From an uncultured Collinsella sp. (GTDB lineage Bacteria > Actinomycetota > Coriobacteriia > Coriobacteriales > Coriobacteriaceae), in NCBI GenBank assembly GCA_902494625.1, contig CABUUB010000094.1, positions 1 through 6,014 of the forward strand: a DNA stretch of 6,014 nucleotides, read 5' to 3'. The translations under genes and the position numbers were made by a program. Positions 1 to 6,010 of the stretch are shown one piece after another; within the stretch, counting starts at the first letter, position 1, and every line of letters begins with the position of its first letter. Under the pieces are notes generated by a model, which saw only the letters and a list, made by a program, of their open reading frames with translations, did not search any database and had not been told where the DNA came from.

Positions 1-1
1 C

Positions 2-1408
2 GTCTCGCTTTCCGGCGGGTCAGGGCGCGCAAGCATCGCCTCACCAACCACAATTGTGAAGGATGGCGACACCTACACCGCGACCATCACCTGGTCGAGT
101 TCGAACTACGACAAGATGACCGCCGACGGCGTGGACTACGCGCCCGTAAACGACAGCGGCAACTCCACGTTCGAGATACCCGTCACACTCGACGAGGACA
201 TCGCCGTGTCGGCCGAGACCGTCGCCATGTCGACGCCGCACACCATCGACTACACGCTCCACTTCGACTCATCCACCATGAAGGAGAAATCGGGCGACGA
301 TGCAAGCGGCGGCTCCCCTGCGGGAACGGCTTCAAGCGCCGCGGCCGACTTCCACAACGCCGATTTGGGCTGCGGCTGGGAGCCGACGGGGGCGCTTCAG
401 CTTGAATACGCCAAGCACTTCACTGTCGACGAGTTCGAAGGCGGCCTGCGGCTTATCTGCGTTTCGAACGGGGAGCGCTTCCTCGTGGTGCCGCAAGATG
501 CGAAGGTACCTGATGGGTTGAGCTCCGACATCGCGGTCATAAGGCGCCCCGCCGACAAGGTGTACCTCGTGTCGTCGGCAACGATGTGCCTGGTCGACGC
601 GCTCGATGCGAACGACAATATCTTAATGTCGGGCACGAAGGCCGACGATTGCTCGGTCGCGGGCTTCAAAAGCGCGCTCGAAAGTGGGGCGATCGCCTAC
701 GGCGGCAAGTACAGCGCGCCCGACTACGAGCGAATATCGGCCTGGGGCTGCACGCTCGCCATCGAGAACACCATGATCAACCACACGCCCGATGTGAAGG
801 AAAAGCTGCAGAAGCTCGGGCTCGTCGTGCTCACCGAACAGTCGTCGAGCGAGCCCGAAGCACTCGGGCGCGTCGAGTGGATTAAGCTTTTCGGCGTCCT
901 GTTCGACAAGGAAGACGAGGCCACGCACCTGTTCAACGAGCAGAAGGCCCGCGTCGAGCAAACGTCGGGGCTCGCGTCGTCAGGTAAAACCGTGGCGTAT
1001 TTCTACATTAACTCGAACGGGGCCGCCGTCACGCGGCGGGCGGGCGACTACGTGGCGCAGATGATCGAGCTTGCAGGCGGCAGCTACGCGCTCGATGACG
1101 CGCAGACGGCGTCGACGTCAGGTTCGTCAGTAACGCTCGAAATGGAGCGCTTCTACGCGACGGCGAAGGATGCCGACATCATCGTCTACAACGGCACCAT
1201 CGACGAATCGGTTGCCACCTTGAACGACTTCGTAGGCAAAAACGCGCTATTGTCGCAGTTCAAAGCCGTGAAGAACGGCAACGTCTGGGTCACAAGCGCC
1301 GACATGTACCAGCAGATGACTTCTACCGCCGACATTATCGACGAGCTGCACGAGGCGTTCACCGGCGATGACGCGAGCGACTTCCATTATCTGAGGAAGC
1401 TCGGCTAG
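2..1408 (+). CDS. Iron-compound ABC transporter substrate-binding protein with N-terminal NEAT-like domain (5' end missing)
   Basis: This is the extracellular ligand-capture subunit of the importer encoded by the next two genes, most likely for a siderophore or heme. The frame is open from base 2, so the true start and the signal peptide lie upstream; the GTG at 56 is internal. 468 residues are visible. The first 90 or so (bases 2-275) form a beta-rich module with GGSGRASI, YTATITWSSSNYDKM, GNSTFEIPV and MSTPHTIDYTLHFDSS, which resembles small NEAT-like/iron-transport-associated domains of Gram-positive surface proteins. A Gly/Ser/Ala-rich linker follows (about 280-350). From about 390 the protein looks like the periplasmic-binding fold of the FecB/BtuF family: VYLVSSATM, ILMSGTKADD, GGKYSAPDYE, LAIENTMINHTPDVKEKL, LGRVEWIKLFGVLFDKEDEA and a C-terminal NGNVWVTSADMYQQM. 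The stop is 4 bp before the permease start. Family assignment is firm. The ligand is inferred, and cobalamin cannot be excluded. Confidence 0.88.
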   Translation, partial: VSLSGGSGRASIASPTTIVKDGDTYTATITWSSSNYDKMTADGVDYAPVNDSGNSTFEIPVTLDEDIAVSAETVAMSTPHTIDYTLHFDSSTMKEKSGDDASGGSPAGTASSAAADFHNADLGCGWEPTGALQLEYAKHFTVDEFEGGLRLICVSNGERFLVVPQDAKVPDGLSSDIAVIRRPADKVYLVSSATMCLVDALDANDNILMSGTKADDCSVAGFKSALESGAIAYGGKYSAPDYERISAWGCTLAIENTMINHTPDVKEKLQKLGLVVLTEQSSSEPEALGRVEWIKLFGVLFDKEDEATHLFNEQKARVEQTSGLASSGKTVAYFYINSNGAAVTRRAGDYVAQMIELAGGSYALDDAQTASTSGSSVTLEMERFYATAKDADIIVYNGTIDESVATLNDFVGKNALLSQFKAVKNGNVWVTSADMYQQMTSTADIIDELHEAFTGDDASDFHYLRKLG

Positions 1409-1412
1409 CACC

Positions 1413-2453
1413 ATGAGAAGCCGACTTTCCATGGCATACGACGAATCGGGGCGCGCCGCGCGGTGTCGCGTCGTGACGGCGCTGCTCGCTGTTGCCCTCA
1501 TCGTGCTCGTCGGGGCCAACCTGTGCATCGGGAGCGTGCTCGTGCCCGCAGACCACATCCCCGGCATCCTTTCGGGCGGCGCGGCCAATTCCATGGAAAG
1601 CCAGGTCATCTGGGAGATTCGCCTGCCGCGCGTGCTTTCAGCCGTTCTTCTCGGCGGGGCACTTTCGCTCTCCGGGTTCCTTCTGCAGACGTTTTTCAAC
1701 AACCCCATCGCCGACCCGTTCATCTTGGGCGTCTCCTCGGGCGCAAAGTTCATCGTCGCGCTTACGATGATCGTACTTCTAGGCGCGAACCAGGCCATGT
1801 CCTCGCCGGCCATGGTGGCCGCAGCGTTTCTGGGCTCGCTTATCACCATCGGCTTCGTGCTCCTCATCGCACGGCGCATAAGTTCCATGGCCATGCTCAT
1901 CGTGGCGGGGGTCATGGTGGGATACATCTGCTCGGCGGCGACGAACTTCCTCATCGCCTTCGCCGACGACCAGTCCATCGTGAACCTGCACAACTGGTCT
2001 TTGGGTAGCTTCTCGGGTTCAAGCTGGGACGACGTCGCGGTCATCGCGGTCGTGGTGATCACCGTGAGCGCATGCGTATTCGCGATATCGAAGCCCCTTT
2101 CCGCCTTCCAGCTGGGAGAGGCCTACGCGAAAAGCGTCGGCGTGAACGTCGCACGCTTCCGCGTGGTGCTCGTCCTTCTAGCGAGCATGCTCTCCGCCTG
2201 CGTGACCGCGTTCGCTGGTCCGGTGTCGTTCGTAGGCATCGCGGTTCCGCATCTCGTGAAGTCGGCGCTAAAGTCGTCGAAGCCCATCCGCGTGATTCCT
2301 GCGTGCTTCTTGGGAGGCGCCATCTTCTGCGCGGGCTGCGATTTGATCGCGCGCACGCTGTTCTCTCCCGTCGAGCTTTCCATCAGCGCCGTCACCGCCA
2401 TCTTCGGCGCGCCGGTGGTTATCGCGCTCATGTTGAAGAAGCGGGTGAGGTAG
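1413..2453 (+). CDS. FecCD-family ABC transporter permease
   Basis: Membrane subunit of a type II importer; as a dimer it forms the channel for the iron complex delivered by the upstream binding protein. It has 346 residues, normal for FecCD/BtuC proteins, which usually have ten membrane helices. Hydrophobic segments are visible at about 19-43, 74-95, 103-124, 130-153, 157-183, 205-226, 248-270 and 294-312, with more near 320-340. Family motifs are RLPR (70-73), NPIADPFILGVSSGA (97-111), LGEAYAKSVGVNV (234-246, the region that normally contacts the ATPase), GPVSFVGIAVPHLVK (269-283) and the closing ELSISAVTAIFGAPVVI (321-337). I took the ATG at 1413, 4 bp after the previous stop, with GAGGAAG about 13 bases upstream. 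The ATG at 1431 (Met7), with GAGAAG 10 bases upstream, is an alternative start. The stop directly abuts the ATPase start, so the three genes are translated from one message. The family is clear; the substrate is not. Confidence 0.93.
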   Translation: MRSRLSMAYDESGRAARCRVVTALLAVALIVLVGANLCIGSVLVPADHIPGILSGGAANSMESQVIWEIRLPRVLSAVLLGGALSLSGFLLQTFFNNPIADPFILGVSSGAKFIVALTMIVLLGANQAMSSPAMVAAAFLGSLITIGFVLLIARRISSMAMLIVAGVMVGYICSAATNFLIAFADDQSIVNLHNWSLGSFSGSSWDDVAVIAVVVITVSACVFAISKPLSAFQLGEAYAKSVGVNVARFRVVLVLLASMLSACVTAFAGPVSFVGIAVPHLVKSALKSSKPIRVIPACFLGGAIFCAGCDLIARTLFSPVELSISAVTAIFGAPVVIALMLKKRVR

Positions 2454-3635
2454 ATGGGGGAATTCGTGCCGCGGCCCAAAACGCAGACTGACGGAGCGCC
2501 GCTTTTCCGCATAAGCGACCTGTCGGCGGGCTACGACAAGAAGGTCGTAGTCGAAGGCGTCGATCTGGAGGTTCGCGCGGGCGACGTCGTGGCGCTCATC
2601 GGGCCGAACGGCTCGGGCAAGTCGACCATCTTGAAAACCATCACACGCCATCTTGCACCGCTTGCCGGCGCGGTCGAGCTCGACGGGCGGGAGATTTCCC
2701 GATGGAAAACGGCGGAGTTCGCAAGGAACCTTGCCGTTATGCTGACGGAACGCCCCCGGACCGAGCTCCTCACCTGCCGCGATATCGTAGAGACGGGAAG
2801 GCATCCCTACACCGGGCGAATGGGCACACTCTCGCCCGACGACCATAGTCGGGTCGACGAGGCCATGAAAACCGCACATGTGGAAGAACTCGCCGAGCGC
2901 GACTTCATGCAGATAAGCGACGGGCAACGCCAGCGCGTCATGCTCGCACGCGCCATCGCGCAGGATCCGCGTGTGCTCGTTCTCGACGAGCCCACGTCGT
3001 ATCTCGATATCCGCTACCAGATCGACCTGCTGCGAATACTTCGCCACCTTGCGAAATCGCGGAATGTGGCTGTCATCATGTCCATCCACGAACTCGAGCT
3101 CGCGCAGAAAAGCGCCGACAAGGTGATTTGCGTGAAGGACGGCCGGGTCTTCCGCGCCGGCGCACCCGAGGACATATTCACGCGCGAGACGATTGGCGAG
3201 CTCTACGACCTTCAACATGGCACCTTCAACGAGCGCTTCGGCAGCGTGGAAATTGGGCGCCCGCACGGCGATGCGCACACGTTCGTCATCGCCGGCGCAG
3301 GAGCGGGGTCGGCTGTGTTTCGCCAGCTCATCCGGCAGGGCAAGGCGTTCTACGCGGGCGTTCTGCACGAAGGGGACATCGACTGCGAGCTCGCGCGCGA
3401 CCTGGCAACGGAATGCGTGGCCGAGCGCGCCTTCGAGCCGATCGGGGATAAAACCATAGCCCGCGCCAAAGAGCTCCTCGTCCACTGCGCGCGCCTTATC
3501 GTGTGCCCCGCCGCCTTCGGCACCATAAACGCCCGCAACGCAGAGCTCGTCGCCTTCGCACGCTCGCATGGTATCGAGGTCATGCAAGCGTGCGAAGGCG
3601 CATCGGAGGATTCCCATTTGGAGTGGGAAGGATAA
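2454..3635 (+). CDS. FepC/FhuC-type ABC transporter ATPase with extra C-terminal domain
   Basis: Cytoplasmic ATPase that powers the importer. It has 393 residues; ordinary FepC/FhuC/BtuD proteins have about 250-270, so about 130 are extra. ATPase part (about 16-262): Walker A GPNGSGKST (50-58), signature ISDGQRQR (154-161, replacing LSGGQ), Walker B VLVLDEP (174-180), D-loop SYLD (182-185) and switch His212. By alignment to FhuC from memory (AFARKVAYLPQ against EFARNLAVMLT), the Q-loop Gln is Thr98. C-terminal part (about 263-393): it starts with strand-like HTFVIA and a glycine-rich GAGAGS (281-286), then GVLHEGDIDCELARDLATE, RLIVCPAAFGT and HGIEVM, which suggests an alpha/beta, perhaps Rossmann-like, domain. 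I recall related extensions on ATPases of Gram-positive iron transporters, but know no proven role. The ATG follows the permease stop directly, with GTGAGG unusually close (3 bases); GTG at 2466 is an alternative start. Confidence 0.92.
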   Translation: MGEFVPRPKTQTDGAPLFRISDLSAGYDKKVVVEGVDLEVRAGDVVALIGPNGSGKSTILKTITRHLAPLAGAVELDGREISRWKTAEFARNLAVMLTERPRTELLTCRDIVETGRHPYTGRMGTLSPDDHSRVDEAMKTAHVEELAERDFMQISDGQRQRVMLARAIAQDPRVLVLDEPTSYLDIRYQIDLLRILRHLAKSRNVAVIMSIHELELAQKSADKVICVKDGRVFRAGAPEDIFTRETIGELYDLQHGTFNERFGSVEIGRPHGDAHTFVIAGAGAGSAVFRQLIRQGKAFYAGVLHEGDIDCELARDLATECVAERAFEPIGDKTIARAKELLVHCARLIVCPAAFGTINARNAELVAFARSHGIEVMQACEGASEDSHLEWEG

Positions 3636-3652
3636 ACTGGACTTTCTTTTAA

Positions 3653-3745
3653 GGATCCTCAGGCTACAGCTCCTGCGCCGGCGAGGTCTCCAAGGCGCCG
3701 GAGAACCTCGTGAACAGGAATTTCCACGCCGACGAGCCCAACTAG
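3653..3745 (+). pseudogene. Remnant of an IS3-family transposase OrfB
   Basis: Thirty codons in frame from GGA at 3653 to TAG at 3743-3745, with a TAA directly upstream at 3650-3652. The reading includes GYSSCAGEVSKAPENL and VNRNFHADEPN. This strongly resembles the stretch of IS3-family OrfB proteins just before the integrase core, where YSSYAGE, a PENL/RNF segment and APN normally lead into a W-TDITEF motif. Likeness begins at GGC 3662 and stops at AAC 3742, so both the DNA-binding start and the DDE catalytic core are absent. It has no start codon and cannot be functional. I see no terminal inverted repeats or target duplication. It sits between the convergent ATPase and tetR genes and marks a former insertion or rearrangement. 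Identification is from remembered family pattern. Confidence 0.72.
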
Positions 3746-3747
3746 GC

Positions 3748-4359
3748 CTAATCCAAGCGAGATTCCAGACTCGACAGACCATTGAGAGTCAGATCGTTGG
3801 CGACCTCAGAGACACGCTCGATAGGAACCGAGCCGTCAGACAGTGCCCACGTGCGATAGATACCGATAATACCCGACAGCAAAAAAGCCAGATAGTAGTC
3901 GAACATCTCGTCCTTGAGACCTTGGGGCAGCAGATCGCGCTCGGCAATCTCGTGTTCGAGCGGCGCACGAAGACGTGCCATGAAATCATCGAGCGGAATA
4001 TTCTCGATCAGCTGACGATTGAGCACGAGCTTGTTGCATAGCGCCTCGTTAACGGTTTTAAAGAAAGTCGCCGCCGCGCCCAAGGCGCGCTCGTTGGTGT
4101 CACCGTCCATGGAAGCAAGCGTTTTCTCGACCGAGTCGACAATCATCTCCACCACATCGACGGCAATGGCATCGAGCAGGCCGTCAACCGTACCAAAGTG
4201 AACGTAAAAGGTCTTGCGGTCGACATTGGCCTCGCGCGCGATGGCACTCACCGTAATGTCTGCCAGCGGCTTTTCCATGAGCAGGCGCTCGAAAGCCGAA
4301 AGGATGGCATTACGGCTGCGAACGATGCGACGATCAAGACGCGGTTTGCTGGTTGCCAT
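3748..4359 (-). CDS. TetR-family transcriptional regulator
   Basis: DNA-binding repressor-type regulator, expected to act as a dimer in the cytoplasm. It has 203 residues, typical for TetR proteins. The N-terminal helix-turn-helix spans about 14-57: NAILSAFERLL, then ITVSAIAREANVDRKTFYVHFGT, the usual TetR signature ending in the FY-HF segment. The rest (about 60-203) is the helical ligand/dimer domain, too variable to name a ligand. I chose ATG at 4359 because AAGGGA lies 7 bases upstream and the protein then opens with a basic MATSKPRLDRR; the ATG at 4386 adds nine residues and lacks a ribosome site. It lies 116 bp downstream of the YbhN-like gene on the same strand, so the two may share a message. 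Inverted repeats in the gap are candidate self-operators. It converges on the ABC operon and does not share its promoter, so control of that importer is not indicated. Confidence 0.9.
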   Translation of the reverse strand: MATSKPRLDRRIVRSRNAILSAFERLLMEKPLADITVSAIAREANVDRKTFYVHFGTVDGLLDAIAVDVVEMIVDSVEKTLASMDGDTNERALGAAATFFKTVNEALCNKLVLNRQLIENIPLDDFMARLRAPLEHEIAERDLLPQGLKDEMFDYYLAFLLSGIIGIYRTWALSDGSVPIERVSEVANDLTLNGLSSLESRLD

Positions 4360-4366
4360 GGGCGTG

Positions 4367-4372
4367 TCCCTT
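4367..4372 (-). promoter_or_regulatory. Ribosome binding site deciding the tetR start
   Basis: AAGGGA on the minus strand lies 7 bases before ATG 4359. No comparable site precedes the upstream in-frame ATG at 4386, which supports the shorter 203-residue protein. Confidence 0.6.
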
Positions 4373-4386
4373 CGATATGCGAGCAT

Positions 4387-4400
4387 TCATCAACAGATGA
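4387..4400. promoter_or_regulatory. Short inverted repeat upstream of tetR
   Basis: TCATC-AACA-GATGA has perfect 5-bp arms with a 4-base spacer and begins 27 bases before the chosen tetR start. It could be an operator half or a small hairpin in the leader. Short arms like these also arise by chance, so confidence is low. Confidence 0.25.
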
Positions 4401-4402
4401 GA

Positions 4403-4426
4403 GATAATCTACGTAAGAGGATTATC
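4403..4426. promoter_or_regulatory. Candidate operator: inverted repeat GATAATC-N10-GATTATC
   Basis: Perfect 7-bp arms at 4403-4409 and 4420-4426 flank a 10-base spacer that itself contains the palindrome TACGTA. The spacing puts the arm centres about 17 bp apart, and the site lies 44 to 67 bases before the tetR start, where TetR-family autoregulators usually bind. On the minus strand the right arm lies in GGATAATCC, which is also -10-like. The binding protein is inferred, not shown. The rest of the 4360-4475 gap shows no other clear signal. Confidence 0.4.
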
Positions 4427-4475
4427 CCCCATACGGCACAAATATGCCCCGCATCATGAAGAACGCACGACTGCC

Positions 4476-5783
4476 CTACTGCGACTTAGGATGCTTCTTC
4501 TTATTGAGTGCCGACGGAGATACGCGAATACCATCGCCTGTCTGGCGCACATAGGCTTTATGAGCCGGCTTAGCGGCCCCAGAAGCCTTCTGAGCGTGCT
4601 TCTTGGGATCAACGATAACAGCATTCGTGGGGTGCGGCTTCGCGGCCACAGAGGGCATCTGAGGCGTGCGGCCGAGCTTGCGCATCACGCGATCCCAGCG
4701 CGCATGGATGCTCTCGTTGTGGGCGCTCTTAAGTCCCAGCAGGGGCGCAGCCAAAATGGTCGGCGCAATAAACGTAATGAGGCGCCACAGCAGATAACCG
4801 GCGGTCGAAGCCGACCCAAAGAAATGACCCAGAAACAGCGCGAAGCCGCCCTCGGCACCGCCGGTACCACCGGGCAAGGGGACCGCAGAGCTCAGCAACT
4901 GGACAAAGGCGCTCGCGGCCATGACCGAGAAAAAGTCGACCTCGTGGTGGCCAAAGGCAAGCATTAGGAAATACGGAACCAGATAGAAAAACGCGAGCTG
5001 CAGCATGGTGATAAACACGGTGAGCAGCATGGAAGAAAAATGTCCGGCTGAAAGCTTGAACTTCTCGGAGAAGGAGTAGATCTCGCCATCGACAAACGTG
5101 CGCCATCCCTCGATCTTAGTGGCCGAGACACCAATGCGCTCAAGCCAATTGATGATGCAGTGGGCGACGCGCGTGACGGTCTTAGGCATGAGCGCGACGG
5201 CGAAGATGCCAAGCAAGATGCAGCAGTGCCCACCAAAGCTAAAGACGCACAGTAGCGTCATGTCGCCATAGCGCTCGGCAAAAAACGGCATGCGAGCAAG
5301 CAGTAGGATAGCGCCCCAGGCAACGAGGCCAAACTGGTACACGATAAAGCGCGTGAACTGCGTGGCTCCGGCCTCGCCGACATTTTGGCCCGCTTTGGTC
5401 AGGCGGTAGATCTGAGCAGGAGTCGAGCCCATCATCATGGGCGTGAGGTTGCCAAAGAAGATGCCACTCGCCTCGACCGAGATCAGGTCGCGGATGCCGA
5501 CGGGTGAATTGGGGTCGAGCCAGACAGCGATCGCATAGGCCACAATGCCAAAGAACAGATACATGAACATGCAAAGACACGCGACAACGAGCCAGGGCGC
5601 CTGAACACTCGACATAGCAGCCCAGAACTGCCCCATCTGCCCGGTTACCACCAGATAGACGATATAACCCACCAGCACGACGCCGATAAAGATAGCGCCG
5701 CGGCGTGCGCTCTTATTGTCATCTCCGCCCGAGGCCTCAACCTCGACCTGGGGCTTAGACGTATGCTGAGAGGACTCCGTCAT
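4476..5783 (-). CDS. YbhN/LPG-synthase-TM (UPF0104) family membrane protein
   Basis: Multi-pass membrane protein of the family that includes the flippase half of MprF and stand-alone YbhN/AglD-like proteins. Relatives are linked to lipid, lipid-linked sugar or isoprenoid handling at the membrane; the substrate here is unknown. It has 435 residues. Hydrophobic segments lie near 29-47, 64-88, 102-118, 146-163, 175-199, 250-277, 284-303 and 326-350. Family landmarks are EASGIFFGNLTPMMMGSTPAQIYRL (104-128, positions only approximate as a motif) and VPLPGGTGGAEGGFALFL (301-318), which matches the conserved PGG-G-E loop. There is no MprF-type lysyltransferase domain. A polar N-terminus of about 27 residues and a Lys/Ala/Pro-rich tail (352-435) flank the membrane part. 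ATG 5783 has AAGGAG 4 bases upstream; an in-frame ATG at 5849 lacks one and would overlap the putative -10. Transcription probably starts just upstream and may continue into tetR. Confidence 0.88.
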   Translation of the reverse strand: MTESSQHTSKPQVEVEASGGDDNKSARRGAIFIGVVLVGYIVYLVVTGQMGQFWAAMSSVQAPWLVVACLCMFMYLFFGIVAYAIAVWLDPNSPVGIRDLISVEASGIFFGNLTPMMMGSTPAQIYRLTKAGQNVGEAGATQFTRFIVYQFGLVAWGAILLLARMPFFAERYGDMTLLCVFSFGGHCCILLGIFAVALMPKTVTRVAHCIINWLERIGVSATKIEGWRTFVDGEIYSFSEKFKLSAGHFSSMLLTVFITMLQLAFFYLVPYFLMLAFGHHEVDFFSVMAASAFVQLLSSAVPLPGGTGGAEGGFALFLGHFFGSASTAGYLLWRLITFIAPTILAAPLLGLKSAHNESIHARWDRVMRKLGRTPQMPSVAAKPHPTNAVIVDPKKHAQKASGAAKPAHKAYVRQTGDGIRVSPSALNKKKHPKSQ

Positions 5784-5787
5784 GAGA

Positions 5788-5793
5788 CTCCTT
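5788..5793 (-). promoter_or_regulatory. Ribosome binding site deciding the ybhN-like start
   Basis: AAGGAG on the minus strand (within AGAAGGAG) is 4 bases before ATG 5783. This rules in favour of the 435-residue protein over a 457-residue version starting at 5849. Confidence 0.75.
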
Positions 5794-5804
5794 CTAACAG
5801 ACAA

Positions 5805-5819
5805 AATATCTTGGATATT
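5805..5819. promoter_or_regulatory. Inverted repeat AATATC-TTG-GATATT overlapping the putative -10
   Basis: Perfect 6-bp arms at 5805-5810 and 5814-5819 with a 3-base spacer, placed between the putative -10 and the ribosome site of the membrane-protein gene. A protein bound here would block transcription start, so it is a candidate operator. Its sequence only loosely resembles the repeat before tetR, so a shared regulator is not established. Confidence 0.35.
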
Positions 5820-5822
5820 GTA
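5817..5822 (-). promoter_or_regulatory. Putative -10 element TACAAT of the ybhN-like gene
   Basis: Minus-strand TACAAT, preceded by GGG, lies 33 bases before the ATG and leaves a short 5' leader. No good -35 is present: the hexamer at 17-base spacing is GTTCTG, and TTGTGT lies too far away at 21 bases. The call rests on the -10 and its position alone. Nothing else is evident between 5823 and 5886. Confidence 0.4.
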
Positions 5823-5886
5823 CCCGCAAGGACCATAAGCAGAACACAAAGCTCTGGTTCAAACGGGAATTGCAGACGGTTGTTTG

Positions 5887-5923
5887 AAAATAAAAAACCC
5901 GGCCTTCCATGGGAAGTCCGGGT
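5887..5923 (-). terminator. Intrinsic terminator after tRNA-Glu
   Basis: On the minus strand ACCCGG pairs with CCGGGT (5918-5923 with 5897-5902) and, after one mismatch, CTTCC pairs with GGAAG (5912-5916 with 5904-5908) around a 3-base loop. A run of six T, then A and four T (5897-5887) follows directly. It begins 10 bases past the tRNA 3' end and should stop tRNA transcription before the downstream membrane-protein gene, so that gene needs its own promoter. Confidence 0.9.
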
Positions 5924-5933
5924 ATCAGATGCG

Positions 5934-6010
5934 TGGTAGCCCGTACCAGATTCGAACTGGTGATCTCCGCCTTGAGAGGGCGGCGTCCTAAACCGCTAGA
6001 CGAACGGGCC
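5934..6010 (-). tRNA. tRNA-Glu (anticodon CUC)
   Basis: A full 77-base cloverleaf on the minus strand. The acceptor arm is GGCCCGT with ACGGGCT (one G-U at the first pair), discriminator A, and CCA is encoded at 5934-5936. The anticodon arm is CCGCC-CTCTCAA-GGCGG with anticodon CTC at 5974-5976, reading GAG. The T arm is ACCAG-TTCGAAT-CTGGT with the standard TTCGAAT loop. The D region contains AGCGGTTTAGGAC. The identity fits tRNA-Glu of Actinobacteria, which commonly keep a CUC species in GC-rich genomes. Its promoter lies beyond the right edge. A terminator follows at once. Confidence 0.96.

Noticed and set aside
1247..2062. A 271-codon minus-strand open frame across the binding-protein/permease boundary
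   Set aside because: It overlaps two clear genes on the opposite strand and its low-complexity Met/Thr/Ala/Arg translation matches no family; it is a shadow of the plus-strand frames.
3611..3650. Possible terminator of the ABC operon: TTCCCA/TGGGAA hairpin followed later by a T-rich stretch
   Set aside because: The 6-bp stem lies inside the last codons and the T-rich run (3643-3650) begins 13 bases after it, so it does not have the form of an intrinsic terminator.
3670..3703. Imperfect 10-bp inverted repeat CTCCTGCGCC / GGCGCCGGAG that could terminate the convergent transcripts
   Set aside because: It has one mismatch, a 14-base loop and no T tract on either strand, and it lies within the transposase-derived codons, so chance is the simpler explanation.
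2268..3782. A 504-codon open frame on the minus strand opposite the ATPase gene
   Set aside because: It lies antisense to a gene with complete ABC ATPase motifs. Its translation is rich in Arg/Ala/His with no recognisable domain, as expected for the complement of GC-rich coding DNA.
3568..4041. A 157-codon plus-strand open frame spanning the operon end, the junction and tetR
   Set aside because: It starts inside the ATPase gene and runs antisense through tetR, with no ribosome site and no family resemblance.
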